Shown: in pieces, positions 48,067-59,148 of the stretch | Position numbering within the stretch: the first letter of the stretch is position 1 | Layout of the letters: each line of letters opens with the position of its first letter | Origin: Coffea arabica | Lineage: Eukaryota; Streptophyta; Magnoliopsida; Gentianales; Rubiaceae | NCBI RefSeq assembly: GCF_036785885.1 | Contig: NC_092323.1 | Location: 8,378,501-8,442,500 of the forward strand | Length of the DNA stretch: 64,000 nucleotides | Reading direction: 5' to 3' | Position numbers and translations under genes: made by a program | Notes under the pieces: generated by a model | What the model was told of the DNA's origin: nothing | What the model saw: only the letters and a program-made list of their open reading frames with translations | Databases searched by the model: none

Positions 48067-48594
48067 AAGTATCATCAATGTGTACCAAAGTTAATGATCC
48101 AGTCTGCAACGGATGATTTCTTTTTCTTTCTAAGGGTTTGTTTGGTTGGAAGGTTTTCCGTGGAAGTAATTTTCCATGAAAATCATTAATCATTTTTAGG
48201 TGTTTGGTTAGCTTATTGAAAATATTTTCTTATTTCATTTTTCTGGTGTTTGTTTAACTTTTGAAATATTTTCACTTTTATTTCTATCTTTACTTTCTAC
48301 ACATTATAACTACATACTTCTTCCCATGCAAAATAAGAAAATTTATCTCATTGTTTAACTTTAAAAAATCTTGGAGAAATGTATATATGAATAAAAAAAT
48401 ATCTTCTTAAGTAATAAACAAATTGCTGGTCATTTAATGTCAAATATCAATCACATGCAATGCTTATTGTGACATATATCTTGCACTCTCACTGCTGAAA
48501 GTTTCTCTAGAAAAGAATGTTCCTATTATATATAATTAATTACTAGTATAGAATAAGTAGGATGAGATTTTTTTTTTTTATTTTGAATATACTA

Positions 48595-48625
48595 GGGGAG
48601 GGTTGGGTTGGGTTGGGTTGGGTGG
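48595..48625 (+). repeat. GGGTT minisatellite with G-quadruplex potential
   Basis: Four to five consecutive GGGTT units flanked by GGGGAGGG, giving at least four G3 runs with two-base spacers. Confidence 0.9.
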
Positions 48626-48690
48626 TACGGGGGAGGGAGTGTAAGGAAGAGATCTTGGGTTCGAGTTCTCCTGTTTACACTAAAAAAAAA
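48595..48690 (+). mobile_element. Possible short SINE nested in the MITE
   Basis: The segment is bordered by AATATACTA (48,586-48,594) and AACATACTA (48,691-48,699), a 9-bp repeat with one mismatch. It contains a box B-like GGGTTCGAGTTCTCC and ends in an A-run of about 11. No clear box A is seen, because the 5' part is a GGGTT minisatellite. It could be a truncated SINE. Confidence 0.4.
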
Positions 48691-49360
48691 AACATACTAC
48701 AAGATGTTTTCAGTAAGTTTGGAACATACTACAGGCGGGATGCATACATTTCGGAAAATAACTTCAGTAAGTTTGGAAAGGAAGTTGTTTTCCATAAGAT
48801 GGGTGAAAATATTTTACATAGGAAAATGTTTTCAGTAACTTTTGTACAACCAAACACAGGAAATTAGAAAAATATTTTCCTGGAAAACATTTTCACCCGA
48901 AACAAACGGACCCTAAATCCTTTATATTTTCCCCCTGAGTTCACTGCTGCATGTCCCACCAGCCCATCCTATCACAAAATCAAAGAAATGGAAGGAGAAT
49001 TAAGTATAAGCAATGGGTCCAGTCTACAAAATTTGCTCATATTTTTACAAACTCGAGGGATTTTTTTGAACACGAAACAATTATATTTCACCTTAAACCC
49101 CCTCCCTCTCTCTCTTTCGAGAAGTCGAATGTCACGTTTATCTTGTGAAAAATATATATGCAAGGTACGAGAAATTGGTATAAATCAAACCTAATCATTG
49201 TGTCTAATGCTAATAGTTACCATTCAAGCTAAAAAAAATGCCAGTTCGATGGTACATGGTACTTCTTGTATAGAGCGCTCTTTTTGAGTATTAGTAGTAT
49301 TATTTGACAAACAAATACTAGGTGATGGTCAGATCGTGTTCATATTTGCAAAAGTTTTTT

Positions 49361-50531
49361 GGGATAATTTCAGAAACCTCCCTTGAGGTTTTGACAATTT
49401 CATAAATACATCGACCTCTTTTGGTCTAATTAAATAACTAAAATGTCCTTCATTTAATAGTTAATTTATATAGAGACATTTAAAATCGAAAAATACTTCT
49501 CATTATTCTACTTGTTATTTCCTAATCTCAAAAAAAATCTCCATCAATTTTCTAATCTTCCTTCCTCCCTCCCTCCCTCTCTCATTTTCCTTTTCATATT
49601 CATATTCTTCTCTTTTTCTCCTACAGTCACTTCTTCTTCACACCAAATATCGCGCTCTATTATTACAAACTACACCACTATCAATTTTTTTATTATCTCT
49701 AAAATTTATCTGTATTTTTTGTCTTCCTGTCTCTTTTTTACTATAAAAATTTTAGATCATTTCTCTTTTTCCCAATAGTTTTACGCTTTACAAATGTTAG
49801 CCAATTGAAGTTACCAAATTGACAAGGTACAGACTGTGAATTTTATTGTCAAACTAGAGAAAGATGAAAAAGGTGGCAGAGATGTAGGGAAAAAAATGAA
49901 ATTGAGAGTTGAAACATAAAGAAATGACTATTATGTTAAGCAAAAAATTCTAGCAATTACTCAATGATTCTCTCTTTTATTTATCTATTGATTGTAATTT
50001 TATTATAAAGGTAGAATTTTGTCTTTATTTCTAGGTTTGCTAGAGTAATGATGAATTATGTTCTTAGGGACATGAGAGCATTTTTTTAGTTGGATTAAAT
50101 CTTTTATATACTGACAGTGTATATATTATCACAGTTGGATGCATAACAACTAATTTGAATATATCCAATGGTGATAGTCAGTATATATAAAATTTACTCT
50201 TCTTAGTTTAGTATTGGTAATGGTGGTAATGAGTTGCATTAGACAACAATTAACAAGTAATAAATTTTGAGATAAGTTGGAGTCATTGGACTTTGTTTGT
50301 TTTAGTAAGTATGACACACACGTACAAGAAATTAAAGATTAAAACCTTATTTTGTTTTGTCTTGTTCTTTGAAGAAGGGTATTTTAGGATATTTGTGAAA
50401 AATTATAGGTTATTGAGTTTATATTGTTACATAAACCTTAAAAGCGATGGAGACAAGTGTAATTTTTTGAACCTTGAAGGAAGCTTTCTGTAATTATTGG
50501 AAACCTCAAGGGAGGTTTTTGAAATTATCCC
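49361..50531. mobile_element. Mutator-type MITE, second family member, 1,171 bp
   Basis: The left terminus GGGATAATTTCAGAAACCTC and the inverted right terminus GGGATAATTTCAAAAACCTC match each other over about 30 bp, and match the ends of the element at 8,333-9,306. The flanks AAGTTTTTT and AAATTTTTT form a 9-bp target duplication with one mismatch. The interior differs from the first copy and has no transposase frame. A CCCTCCCTCCCTCC tract lies near 49,565. Confidence 0.85.
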
Positions 50532-51280
50532 AAATTTTTTTTTTCCTTTTTGAAACAATACACTATTCCACCTTTTTAGGTGAATTTCTTGGAATATGGT
50601 TAAAATTGAAAATTGTCCAATAATGGGTGTTGTTTGAGGTGGGTTGCTGAATAAGGGTCGCCACTCATGAGGTTTTATTGTTTTTTATGCATCTTGTGAG
50701 TGGTGATACATTTTTTTTTCCTTTTTAATAAAATGTAACTTTTAACTGCGACAATTTTTTCCGTAAAACGAATTATGTGTTATTTGGCTCAATTAGGATT
50801 TAGGGTTTAACGTTTTACATGAAATCCTAATTTCCAAACTATCACAGTATAATCCTTTAACCCTAACTTTAGAATCAAAATTCTTAAATCGTATTACTAA
50901 AACTCTATTACTAAAATCCTATTATAAACCAAAATTATCAAAAATTTAATATATGATATTAGAATATTGTGAATTTTATAAATTTAGATGATAATCAAAA
51001 AGAAAATTGTGCACCCGCACCTAAATTTCGATTAGTTGATTACTGGAAAAAATTACTTTTGGTTTAGGACGTCAATTAGGGTAACAATACACCAAAATTT
51101 TTTTCCAATTTCCTTTGTTACACGTGGTTACAAGCTATTGGAGAATTTACTCGTGGTGACTAGTTATTGGAGGAATTCAGTGTTGACAGCTCAGCGCAGA
51201 CCAACCTTCCCTTCCCCTTGAGGAACAAAAAATGACCAACCTCAGCCCGAAACCGCCTCCCATCAGTCGGTTTATTTCCC

Positions 51281-51287
51281 TATAAAT
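51281..51287 (+). promoter_or_regulatory. Candidate TATA box
   Basis: TATAAAT preceded by a CCC run, 90 bp upstream of the first ATG (51,371) of the small candidate gene that follows. A pyrimidine-rich leader comes after it. Confidence 0.45.
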
Positions 51288-51370
51288 TCCTACCACACCT
51301 TTACTCTCTTTGCCATGCCTCCGTACCTTTAAAGTCCCTTGGTCTATTCTCTCCTCAACAACCAGCTGTG

Positions 51371-51493
51371 ATGCAGTTCTCCCATCTGAATCTTCAAACG
51401 CGTTTGCTCGAGAGCGACGCAGATTTGTGTGATGGGAGCTCGACGTTTCCTCGAAGGCGACGCAGATTTGTAGGATGGGAGCTCAGGTCATGA
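51371..51493 (+). other. Possible upstream ORF(s) in the leader of the small gene
   Basis: An ATG at 51,371 opens a 40-codon frame starting MQFSHLNLQTRLL and ending at TGA near 51,493. A second ATG at 51,432 opens a 13-codon frame ending at 51,473. Both precede the ATG at 51,475 that fits the spliced model. A 25-30 bp motif (GCGACGCAGATTTGT..GATGGGAGCTC) is duplicated here, which is why two ATGGGAGCTC starts exist. Alternatively the 40-codon frame is itself the coding start. Confidence 0.3.
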
Positions 51494-52491
51494 GCTTTCT
51501 ATATTTGTTGCAGAGTTTGCAGGTATAGCGAATTTGCTCTTGCCCTCTTGTATCCCTGAAAAATCTCTTGCGTTGAACTCTCTCTCTCTCTCCATTTGTG
51601 GTGCTTATTTGTCCACCCTATCCCTCGTCCCTTTAGATTGAATTATGACAAATTATACCTTTTCATTGATTTGAATGTTTGGGTGAATTGAAAAGATTTG
51701 CCTCTTTATCTTATTTTCTTTTTCGGGATGCTTGATTATATTTTTCTCGATCAGAGAAACTGGATTTTAATCCATGAGGTGGTAGAGTACCGCCTTCTGG
51801 GTGCGAATCTTTGACGTTTATTTGGCTCAGTATTGCCTCTTTATCTTATTTTCTTTTTCGGGATGCTTGATTATATTTTTCTCGATCAGAGAAATTGGAT
51901 TTTAATCCATGAGGTGGTAGAGTACCGCCTTCTGGGTGCGAATCTTTGACGTTTATTTGGCTCAGTATTGCCTCTTTATCTTATTTTCTTTTTCGGGATG
52001 CTTGATTATATTTTTCTCGATCAGAGAAATTGGATTTTAATCCATGAGGTGGTAGATTACCGCCTTCTGGGTGCGAATCTTTGACGTTTATTTGGCTCGT
52101 ACTGAGAAACAAATTTGAGGTTTTGGATTTCTATAATTTGTGGACTGCACCGGCCTTTTTTTTTTTTGGATAGAAGTTGTAGCTTTTTGGAATCTTATTA
52201 CGTTTACGTACTTGTCCTTAGGCTGCTGGTCTGGAAGCGGTTGCTACATCGGTTGGAGAAAACAGGCGATTGAAACCGGGTGTTCCTGGTTCCAAATCCG
52301 TGATGCTTTCTGGTAAATTTTGGGCAAGCAAGGTTCAAAGTTACCAGTTAATTGGAGATTCCAGATTGTACCAGGATGTAGAAAAAGGAAAAAATTGTGG
52401 TTCAGAATGCTATTGTCAATCTGTTGTCATCCTGACCTTTGCCATGGCAGGTGCGCTTGCATGGCAGGTCACTATGATTAATGAAAGATAA
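51475..52491 (+). CDS. Candidate small membrane protein, two exons, 105 aa (hypothetical)
   Basis: Exon 1 (51,475-51,522) encodes MGAQVMSFLYLLQSLQ and ends at a good CAG|GTATAG donor. Exon 2 (52,222-52,491) follows a CCTTAG acceptor and runs AAGLEAVATSVGENRRLKPG onward to a TAA. Both borders are phase 0. A C-terminal hydrophobic stretch (about SVVILTFAMAGALAWQVTMI) could be a single membrane segment. A TATA-like box and a pyrimidine-rich leader precede it. The 699-bp intron contains the 3 x 135-bp tandem repeat. The family is not recognised and the start is uncertain because of upstream ATGs. Confidence 0.4.
51701..52099. repeat. Tandem repeat, 3 x 135 bp
   Basis: Units start at 51,701, 51,836 and 51,971 with CCTCTTTATCTTATTTTC and end with TTGACGTTTATTTGGCTC. 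The third is slightly short. I see one difference between units 1 and 2 (GAAACTGG against GAAATTGG) and one more in unit 3 (GTAGATTACC), so the expansion is recent. The array lies in the intron of the candidate gene. Confidence 0.95.
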
Positions 52492-54687
52492 GATTTTTGG
52501 GTTTGGAGGGCGGGGAGATCGCACGGGGAACATTTTATCTTTCAGCCCGGGTTCTCCCCCCTTCCTCTCGTGTGTGCGTGTCTTCTCTCAATTCTCTCAG
52601 CAAATCTCCCAGTTTTGCAAGCGAACCAACTGTTGATATGTGTGCCCTTACATAGACGGAGCGTTCTCAACTCAGGTACAAATTATACAGTTTCTGGCTT
52701 TTAATTTGCACTAATTCACGATAAAGCATATATTTGTAGCTAATATCACCACCTCCCAAGAGGCCCATAAAATAATAATGAACACCTATAACGTGCTCAC
52801 CTTGAAAAAACAGGTATTATTGGTAATTCAAAACACTGTTAGAAGAATTTATACCAATTGATAGCCGTCATATTTTTTGAGGTGTAATCCTTCTCTTCAA
52901 TAAGTAATAATTAATGCATCCATTTTACATATTGCAGACCTGATACATGTTCATAATCTCAAAGTTCGATAATTTAAAAGGTTTCAGACCAAGTTTTCGT
53001 ATAATGCTGATTACAGTTGGTTTGTATGCATGTCACGATGACTTGCTACAATTGCGCGAGTGTCTAACTCCCAAAATTCGCTTTTAACACTGCATTTTGA
53101 ATTCAGAGGTGGAATGATGTGGAATGTAAGTTTCTGTTTTTTTCTGGCCAACAATTTAATGGTGGTTGGGTTCTGGGTTTGAGCTTAGGTGTTTTCTTTG
53201 TAATTTATTTTCAAGTTTGTATTACATATTTCCCTTTGTACAGTTTCAATCTTGTATTTGCTACCCAAGGAGCTATGGTTTTTGTTAGCTCAACAACTTT
53301 CTTCTGGGTGGTGGAGTTTTGTTTTCTTGATGGATAGATTGGGTACTTCCCACCGATATATTTGTTCGATACCTAATATTCTTGCATCAGGATGTATATG
53401 TGCTCTTTCTCCTGGTGATACCAGCATCCAGGCACCGAGTTTCTTAAACTGGAAGCTTACTCTGAATTGTTGATGGAAGTGCTCATCTGATTCTTTTTTT
53501 CAGATTCGATCTTGAGCTAAAATGCGGAGGACAAGATTTGAGCATCATCGGGGATGAAGCTTTAACACCTTGTCCCTTTTGGATTGGAAGTTTGTTGATG
53601 TAACCTTGGCTCATTCTGGCCACCCCATTTGATTGGGAAGTTTCACTCAGCTCATCTGGCTGAGCCCTTCAAAATGCGTGGCCCTAGGCAAGGAGAGCAA
53701 AATGCTTACCTCTAGGCAAGGAGGTGCAATGAGTATTGATTATTGAAGCCAACAGTTGTTTAGTATTTTATCTCTTAGTGCTTGATGGAACTTGGAAGCC
53801 AACCTTTGTACTACGCGCTGGTTGTATGTCATCCAACTCATTTTTTTGAGCTGAGCTAGCAGCATGAAGACGGAGTTGTTTTAAGGTGATCTCTTAACTA
53901 ATGCTATCTAGTATTTTGCAGTTTTTGCATCTGTCTTTTAGTTGATTATTTAAAGAAGCTTTTTTTTTTGGGTAATTTGTATTTGGGAATTGCATTTAAC
54001 ACACATTTTGTTTGAATAAATCCACTGTTCGTTGGAGTGAAGGTCGTTGATTGTGTGTGGGGGGGGGGATGGCCTTCAATGCTCTGTATTTGGTGGCTAT
54101 TTTTTTGGCGTAACTGATTTTTCACTTCAGTCACCAGCTGAAATATGTGTTGGCAGTATGCCCTCATTCAAATGTGTGTCTCACTGCCAGGCAAGAGACT
54201 GTGTGTGTGCGTATTTCTTTGGTCCTAGTATTGCTGGCTGCAGCTTTTGTCATTCCGAAGAAGCTTGACCATTTCTGGTTCGCTAATTTGGCAAAACCCT
54301 ACTTGATTCCAATGAGCCCTGCCCAAACCTCCTCGTTCTTGAATTTAACCTTTTAGTTTCCATTTCCGTTGTCTTTCATTTTTATAGCCCTACGTGATGG
54401 ATTCTTAAAGCGTCTGTAGAACATTAGCTAACATCCAAATTCCATATCAGAATCTTGCCTTACGGGTTGCAACTAATGCGGCCTTTTTTTTTTTTTTTTA
54501 AATGGAGTTAAAAGTGTCACAAAATAGTGGATACATTTGGTTGCCTTTAGAGGTATTTTGTTCATGTCTTTGTCCTTTCAAGGTGTTTAACTTTTGGGTT
54601 TCAAGATTAATCATTGAGCACAAAAAAATGCTGGTTCTGTAGTCGACTTGTTTGCGTAATTGTTTGTGCTCTGCCCTGGTTATGGAA
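52492..54687. other. Possible 3' UTR or non-coding transcript region
   Basis: The sequence is less AT-rich than typical intergenic DNA here, with several frames of 70-75 codons, but no exon chain holds together and no domain is recognised. It may be the 3' part of the transcription unit that starts near 51.3 kb. Confidence 0.35.
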
Positions 54688-54771
54688 GGATCTGTAGGCT
54701 CTGAAGTTGGAAAGAGCGCTCAGGTTTTCAGATGACCTGAGAGGTTGGTGGTTCGAATCCACCCGGATCTA
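54688..54771 (+). ncRNA. tRNA-like sequence (degenerate tRNA or tRNA-derived element)
   Basis: A D-arm-like GCTC...GAGC hairpin with TAGGCTCTGAAGTTGG (box A-like) is followed by a 7-bp stem CTCAGGT/ACCTGAG with a 9-base loop. Then comes a perfect T-arm, GGTGG-TTCGAAT-CCACC, which includes the box B consensus GGTTCGAATCC. The ends do not form an acceptor stem: GGATCTG and CGGATCT are direct, not inverted, copies. The anticodon loop size is also wrong. It is therefore not a normal tRNA. A tRNA pseudogene or SINE head is likelier. There is no A-tail. Confidence 0.35.
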
Positions 54772-55677
54772 TTTCGTTAAGTGTTTCTATACAAATTGGC
54801 AGGATGGAACATTTCGTTAGTTTATGTTGAATCTAGCTTGCTTTCATATTTTGTTAAAGAAAATTGAATATCCGGAACATGTAAATTGTAATGTAAGGAA
54901 TAAAAAGGAAAAAATAACTTTATTTTTTATATAAGGCATAAAAGTTTAAAAAAAACTAATTTGTTTTGATCAATTCGGTTAAACATTTAAGCCAATTTTT
55001 ATCAGCCTTGCAATGATTTATAAGCTTCTCCTTTTTTGTATGGTAACACAAAGATATACAAACTTTTCTAATTAGGGAAATCTTTTTTTTTTCCGGTTTA
55101 TATGAAATTGGAAAAGACTTGTATAAGCCCTATCAAAAAAGGGGGGAAACAATTCGATAAAAATCCGATAAAAGTCTGTTTTTGTTTAATTGCGATGATA
55201 CCGGATTTAAAATTAAGAGTACAATTTTGTAAACAAAAAATATGTTTTTTTTTTTTTGGGGGTTCTTAAATTGTTTATTCATTCCATTCGAAGAATTATT
55301 GGTTGCCAGCTCAGCCGGGCTGACACTTATCCGTTCCGGTAATGGACAAATTATTAGCCGCCAGATCCGAGTAATCCGACCGACCAACTGGAAACGGCCT
55401 CAATGTGTCGGTACGACTCCCTGGGGATGTCGTACCCCTGCCCTGTTCAAAACGCTGGCGGAACAAGCTTTTGGTGGTTTATCCTTCAGCGATTTTTGTC
55501 ATCAAGCCGCAGACATGGCATCCACCTGTATTTTTGAGGTTACAGGTATCACTACAAATCTACAGCCCTTTTCTTTCTTCCTGAGAGAAATTATATCTTT
55601 ATGTTCGATTTGATATGTTCCCATGTATCGAAAAGATTGTTCTTTATTCTCCGTCTCCGTCTCTTATCGTATTGGGA

Positions 55678-56050
55678 TCATGGTTCGAAGTCTCGGTCGA
55701 GTCGTCACCGTCTCGGCATCTACCGATACGATACCGTGACGAAACGATACCGAGATATTTAACTCGCCGAGAAATCAGCCGAGACGTCACCGTGACGGAT
55801 TGACTCGGCCGAGTTACACCGAGTCACTCCGAGTTATCCCGAGTCAAGATGAGAAATCGGCCGAGTCTCAATGTGACGGATTGATTCGGCCATTTCTTTT
55901 GCTATTTTTTATTATTTTTGTTTAGCATACTTTTTTTATATTATTAACAATTTTAAGAATATTAAATACTTTAAAATTTGCGTCTCACCGAGACCGATGT
56001 GGAACGTTCCGAGCCGCGACCGTGACCACGACCGCGACTTTGAACCATGA
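55678..56050. mobile_element. TIR element rich in CGAGTC motifs, 373 bp
   Basis: Termini TCATGGTTCGAAGTCTCGGT and, inverted, TCATGGTTCAAAGTCGCGGT, flanked by TTGGGA on both sides (55,672-55,677 and 56,051-56,056). The left two thirds consist of reiterated (C)CGAG and GTCAC..GTGACGG motifs that are themselves partly palindromic. The superfamily is uncertain. There is no coding capacity. Confidence 0.78.
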
Positions 56051-56056
56051 TTGGGA

Positions 56057-58228
56057 TATGTTGAAATTGCTGTGAAGTTGCTACCTTTGCTTGATTTGTC
56101 CCGTGAATTGAAAGATTTTTTGGGGTCTATTGTAATCAAAGTGTCACCTGAGAAAATTCTAGGTTTGTATTGATTTGATGGGGAAGTTCTTAAAAATTGA
56201 AAAGTTTGGCTCGTCATATTTTTTTCCTTACTCGTCTTCTTGTGAAATCATTGAGTACATATTTTTTTTTCCTCATAATGAAATTTTGGATCTTTATGCA
56301 CTAAATTTTCTTCCGTGATTGCTGGCACTTTGCTGCTTGGCTCGTCACTGTATAAACGAGCTTTCCTCAGGTATACTGGTCTGTTGTTTTGAGCTCCTCC
56401 GCATTCTATAATTCTAATCCTTGTTGGAAGCATAGACTTCTAGCTGTCATCATGCTCACAGGATAGGAGAAGAATGCCTAAAATATGCTCATACTTGAGT
56501 TGAAAACAAAGAATCACCCTCTATGCCAAACCAAATTGTTTATGAGTTTAAAGCCAGGATGACCACACCGGAATATATATACATTTATGCATATTCTGAA
56601 GGTAAAAGCTTTCATAGTTTGAAAAGAAAAACTTGTGTTTTAATTGCATCTTTGCCATCGAAATAGGACTGAGTTTCTGAACAATGCTCAGCAAGGTTGG
56701 TTTATAGGAGCCAACCATGATTAATTGCTTGATCAGATTCAACGCTCTTAGCACCTGTTGAGAGGATGAGGTCGGAGCTAGTTCATCGGTTATCTTCATA
56801 GTCAGGTTTGAAATAATAGAGGCTTGAAGTTAATTTATTACAGGCTTATTTACCTGCTTTCTTTTGATTGCTTACATGAATGAAATCCCTGTATTTGTCA
56901 TTTATGGAACTCTGTTTGAGCAAGGAAGGAAGCTTTCGTGGCCAGTGTTGCAAATACACAACTGTACACCTGCAGTCATGCATTTCCTCGATGATATGCA
57001 ATCATAGTTTAAAATCAAACTATTATTCAGGTTCTTCTCATTCCTCCTCCGTGGTTTCACTATCCATTTGGCAAAGGTTCAAAACTGCACGGTGAACGAT
57101 GATGGCAAAGATTGTTCTTCTGCTGAATTTTGAGGAGACGAAGAAGCGTACTACTAGTAGTTGTTTTGGTTACCAGTCTGCAAAAGGCCCGGGTGGAAGT
57201 GTGCCGTAGTTATATGATTATGGGTTTGCAACTTGCTCGAGTCCAACTGCTGATCTATTTCAGCAGCGCGTGGAAGGAGGTAGTTGAAGGTGATTTCTTC
57301 CCAAGCTGTCTAACTTTTGAAAACAATTCCTCAGCAGTTGTTCTCCATATATCATTATTCTTTTCTAGAATTGTCGATTTACAGTTGTGTTGCTACTGCT
57401 TTATTCTGAGGCTTTCTCATTAGGTGCTCAGAGAAGGATTACGGTGTTCTTCCTGAAGTTTCCAAATGGGCTATCTTTTTTAGTTACTGGTAAAATGTTT
57501 TTAGCCTCGCTGTATCTCTGCTATTCTGGAAGATGGAGAAATTTTTTGTGTTTTGCGGTATCCAAAATTGGATGGAGACCTGAAATGTCCATTCTCTTGG
57601 AGGGGCTGATATTGCAATTACATAGATTGAATTTATTTGGAATCCATAATCCACATGTTTAAGACTTAGTAGTGTGACGTCGAGAACTTCAGTGGTGGTT
57701 TTATTCTGTAATCGAATTATGGAATGTTTTGACGGGCGGGCAAAGTATGACTATTACGAAGTGGCAACTTTTTTTTCTTTTTTTTTTTCCTTTTGATTTA
57801 CTTATTAACGTTGGAATAGACCAACCCATTTGTTGACTGTGGACGCATATGGTTGACCAACCGAAAAGCAGGTCTACCAGTACCGAATGCGTTCGACTAA
57901 TTGGAAAAAAAAAAAAAAGGAAAGGAAATAAAGAAAAGTCTTCAAAAACTGCTTTCGTGTCCAACTAGACAAAAGTGTTGCTAAAAGAAATTCCAACTCC
58001 TCATCATCTATAATGGGAAAGTTCGGAACATTTACAAGCAAATACGAAATGTGCTACTAATTCTCTTTATCACATCTATCAAAGAACACCGAGGGGAAAA
58101 AAAAAAAAAACAATTTGTATTACCGAATCGACCAGGCTGAGGAGGAGAACAGAAACGATGGAAAGTCAACCTAAGCTGTATTCACATCCAATCATCTTCC
58201 CTCTGTTGTGTCAACATGCCTAGTTTTG
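56057..58228. other. No supported gene
   Basis: Mixed sequence with open frames up to about 97 codons on the plus strand (57,130-57,423) and 93 on the minus. None shows a domain, biased codon structure or consistent splice sites that I can defend. Confidence 0.4.
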
Positions 58229-58792
58229 TTACCAACCTTGAACAGGCCATCGTCGGTCAGGATCAGGAAGCCAAGATGACCTATTTTTCTTCTTTACCAC
58301 TGCCTCCGGTGGATTGGCTGCTGCCTCCACCGCGACTTCTCCTCTGCCACCCGTTCTCTTGAAAGTAAATACCTTCCCAAGATACCTCCAAGCTGCAGTA
58401 TGTTTCCACGTAATGCTAATCGGTTTACAGCCGCCACCGTATTCGTTGGGCAGCGCCATGGATTGCGAGAGTCTTTCATAGCCTGTGAGTCTTGCAACAT
58501 CTGATGAGCTGGCCAATTCAGATGCCAGCAACAGACTTTTAGATCTCTCCACCCTTTTCCATGACGACGATGAAGATGAAGATGAACATAGCCTTTGAAT
58601 CCTGCAGCTCCTGCCCATAATCATCTCCATTAAGTTTTCTTCTTCTTCTTCCAGGCTTCCAAATCCAGCTAGCCCGAAGTCTTTCTGCCTGCCTTCTATA
58701 TCCAATATAACATAGATGGATAGATATCCCCTGTTTCTGGGTATTCTGGTACGCGTAGACACATTTAATGCTGTCAAAGGAAGCGTAGTCAC
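58229..58792 (-). CDS. Hypothetical protein, Ser-rich, basic C-terminus (up to 187 aa)
   Basis: The frame is single and uninterrupted. The likely start is either the first Met (58,792) or the Met cluster MEMIMGRSCRIQR (58,630), which would give about 133 aa. Residues after it include a polyserine run, RVERSKSLLLASELASSSDV, YERLSQSMALPNEYGGG, then WRYLGKVFTFKRTGGRGE and an ending WLPDPDRRWPVQGW. The Arg/Lys/Ser-rich pattern, the Trp-containing tail and the length argue against chance. It resembles small plant-specific proteins of unknown role, but I cannot name a family. By gene order it might correspond to Arabidopsis At3g50640/At5g66800. That is a guess from memory. Confidence 0.55.
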   Translation of the reverse strand: MTTLPLTALNVSTRTRIPRNRGYLSIYVILDIEGRQKDFGLAGFGSLEEEEENLMEMIMGRSCRIQRLCSSSSSSSSWKRVERSKSLLLASELASSSDVARLTGYERLSQSMALPNEYGGGCKPISITWKHTAAWRYLGKVFTFKRTGGRGEVAVEAAANPPEAVVKKKNRSSWLPDPDRRWPVQGW

Positions 58793-58964
58793 GGCTGATG
58801 AATAAATAAAGGGTGTTGATTGATGTGCCGCGTAATCCGTCGTAGGATACTAGTACTATTCCCCTGCTCCTTGTTCTGTAGACCCCGTCTTAGTTATGGA
58901 GAATAATTCTGACTGGATGTACAGCGGGTTGACCATCCGGTAACTAATTAGTAATAATTGTCTG

Positions 58965-59073
58965 TGTTTGGATGGTAGATTATTTGGAATAATTTTTTAA
59001 AAAAAATATATTATTATAACACATTTGATGTGATGCATAAATAAAATTTTGCAAATAATCCACTATCCAAACA
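58965..59073. mobile_element. Small AT-rich MITE, about 109 bp
   Basis: Termini TGTTTGGATGGTAGATTATT and, inverted, TGTTTGGATAGTGGATTATT. It belongs to the same family as 9,368-9,528, sharing the TGATGTGATG core. No clear target duplication is seen. Confidence 0.65.
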
Positions 59074-59148
59074 AATATTAAGTTGGTGGCTCAAAATTGT
59101 TGATTTGCATATGTAGGCATGATCAAGTACGAAGTCTCTAAATATTAA

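Larger units (their letters stand above)
48134..48913. mobile_element. PIF/Harbinger-like (Tourist-type) MITE, 780 bp
   Basis: Termini GGGTTTGTTTGG and, inverted, GGGTCCGTTTGT are flanked by TAA on both sides (48,131-48,133 and 48,914-48,916), the 3-bp target typical of Harbinger elements. Subterminal [17 protein letters not shown] palindromes recur on both sides. It carries a nested insertion at 48,595-48,690 and a repeated CAGTAAGTTTGGAA block just right of it. Confidence 0.75.

Noticed and set aside
55242..55613. 123-codon plus-strand frame
   Set aside because: Starts in a poly(T)-coded Phe run, shows no recognisable domain and has no splice-consistent neighbours.
57090..57140. Possible C/D snoRNA (ATGATGG ... 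CTGA)
   Set aside because: Box C is imperfect, no terminal stem was found, and the spacing is too short for a guide region.
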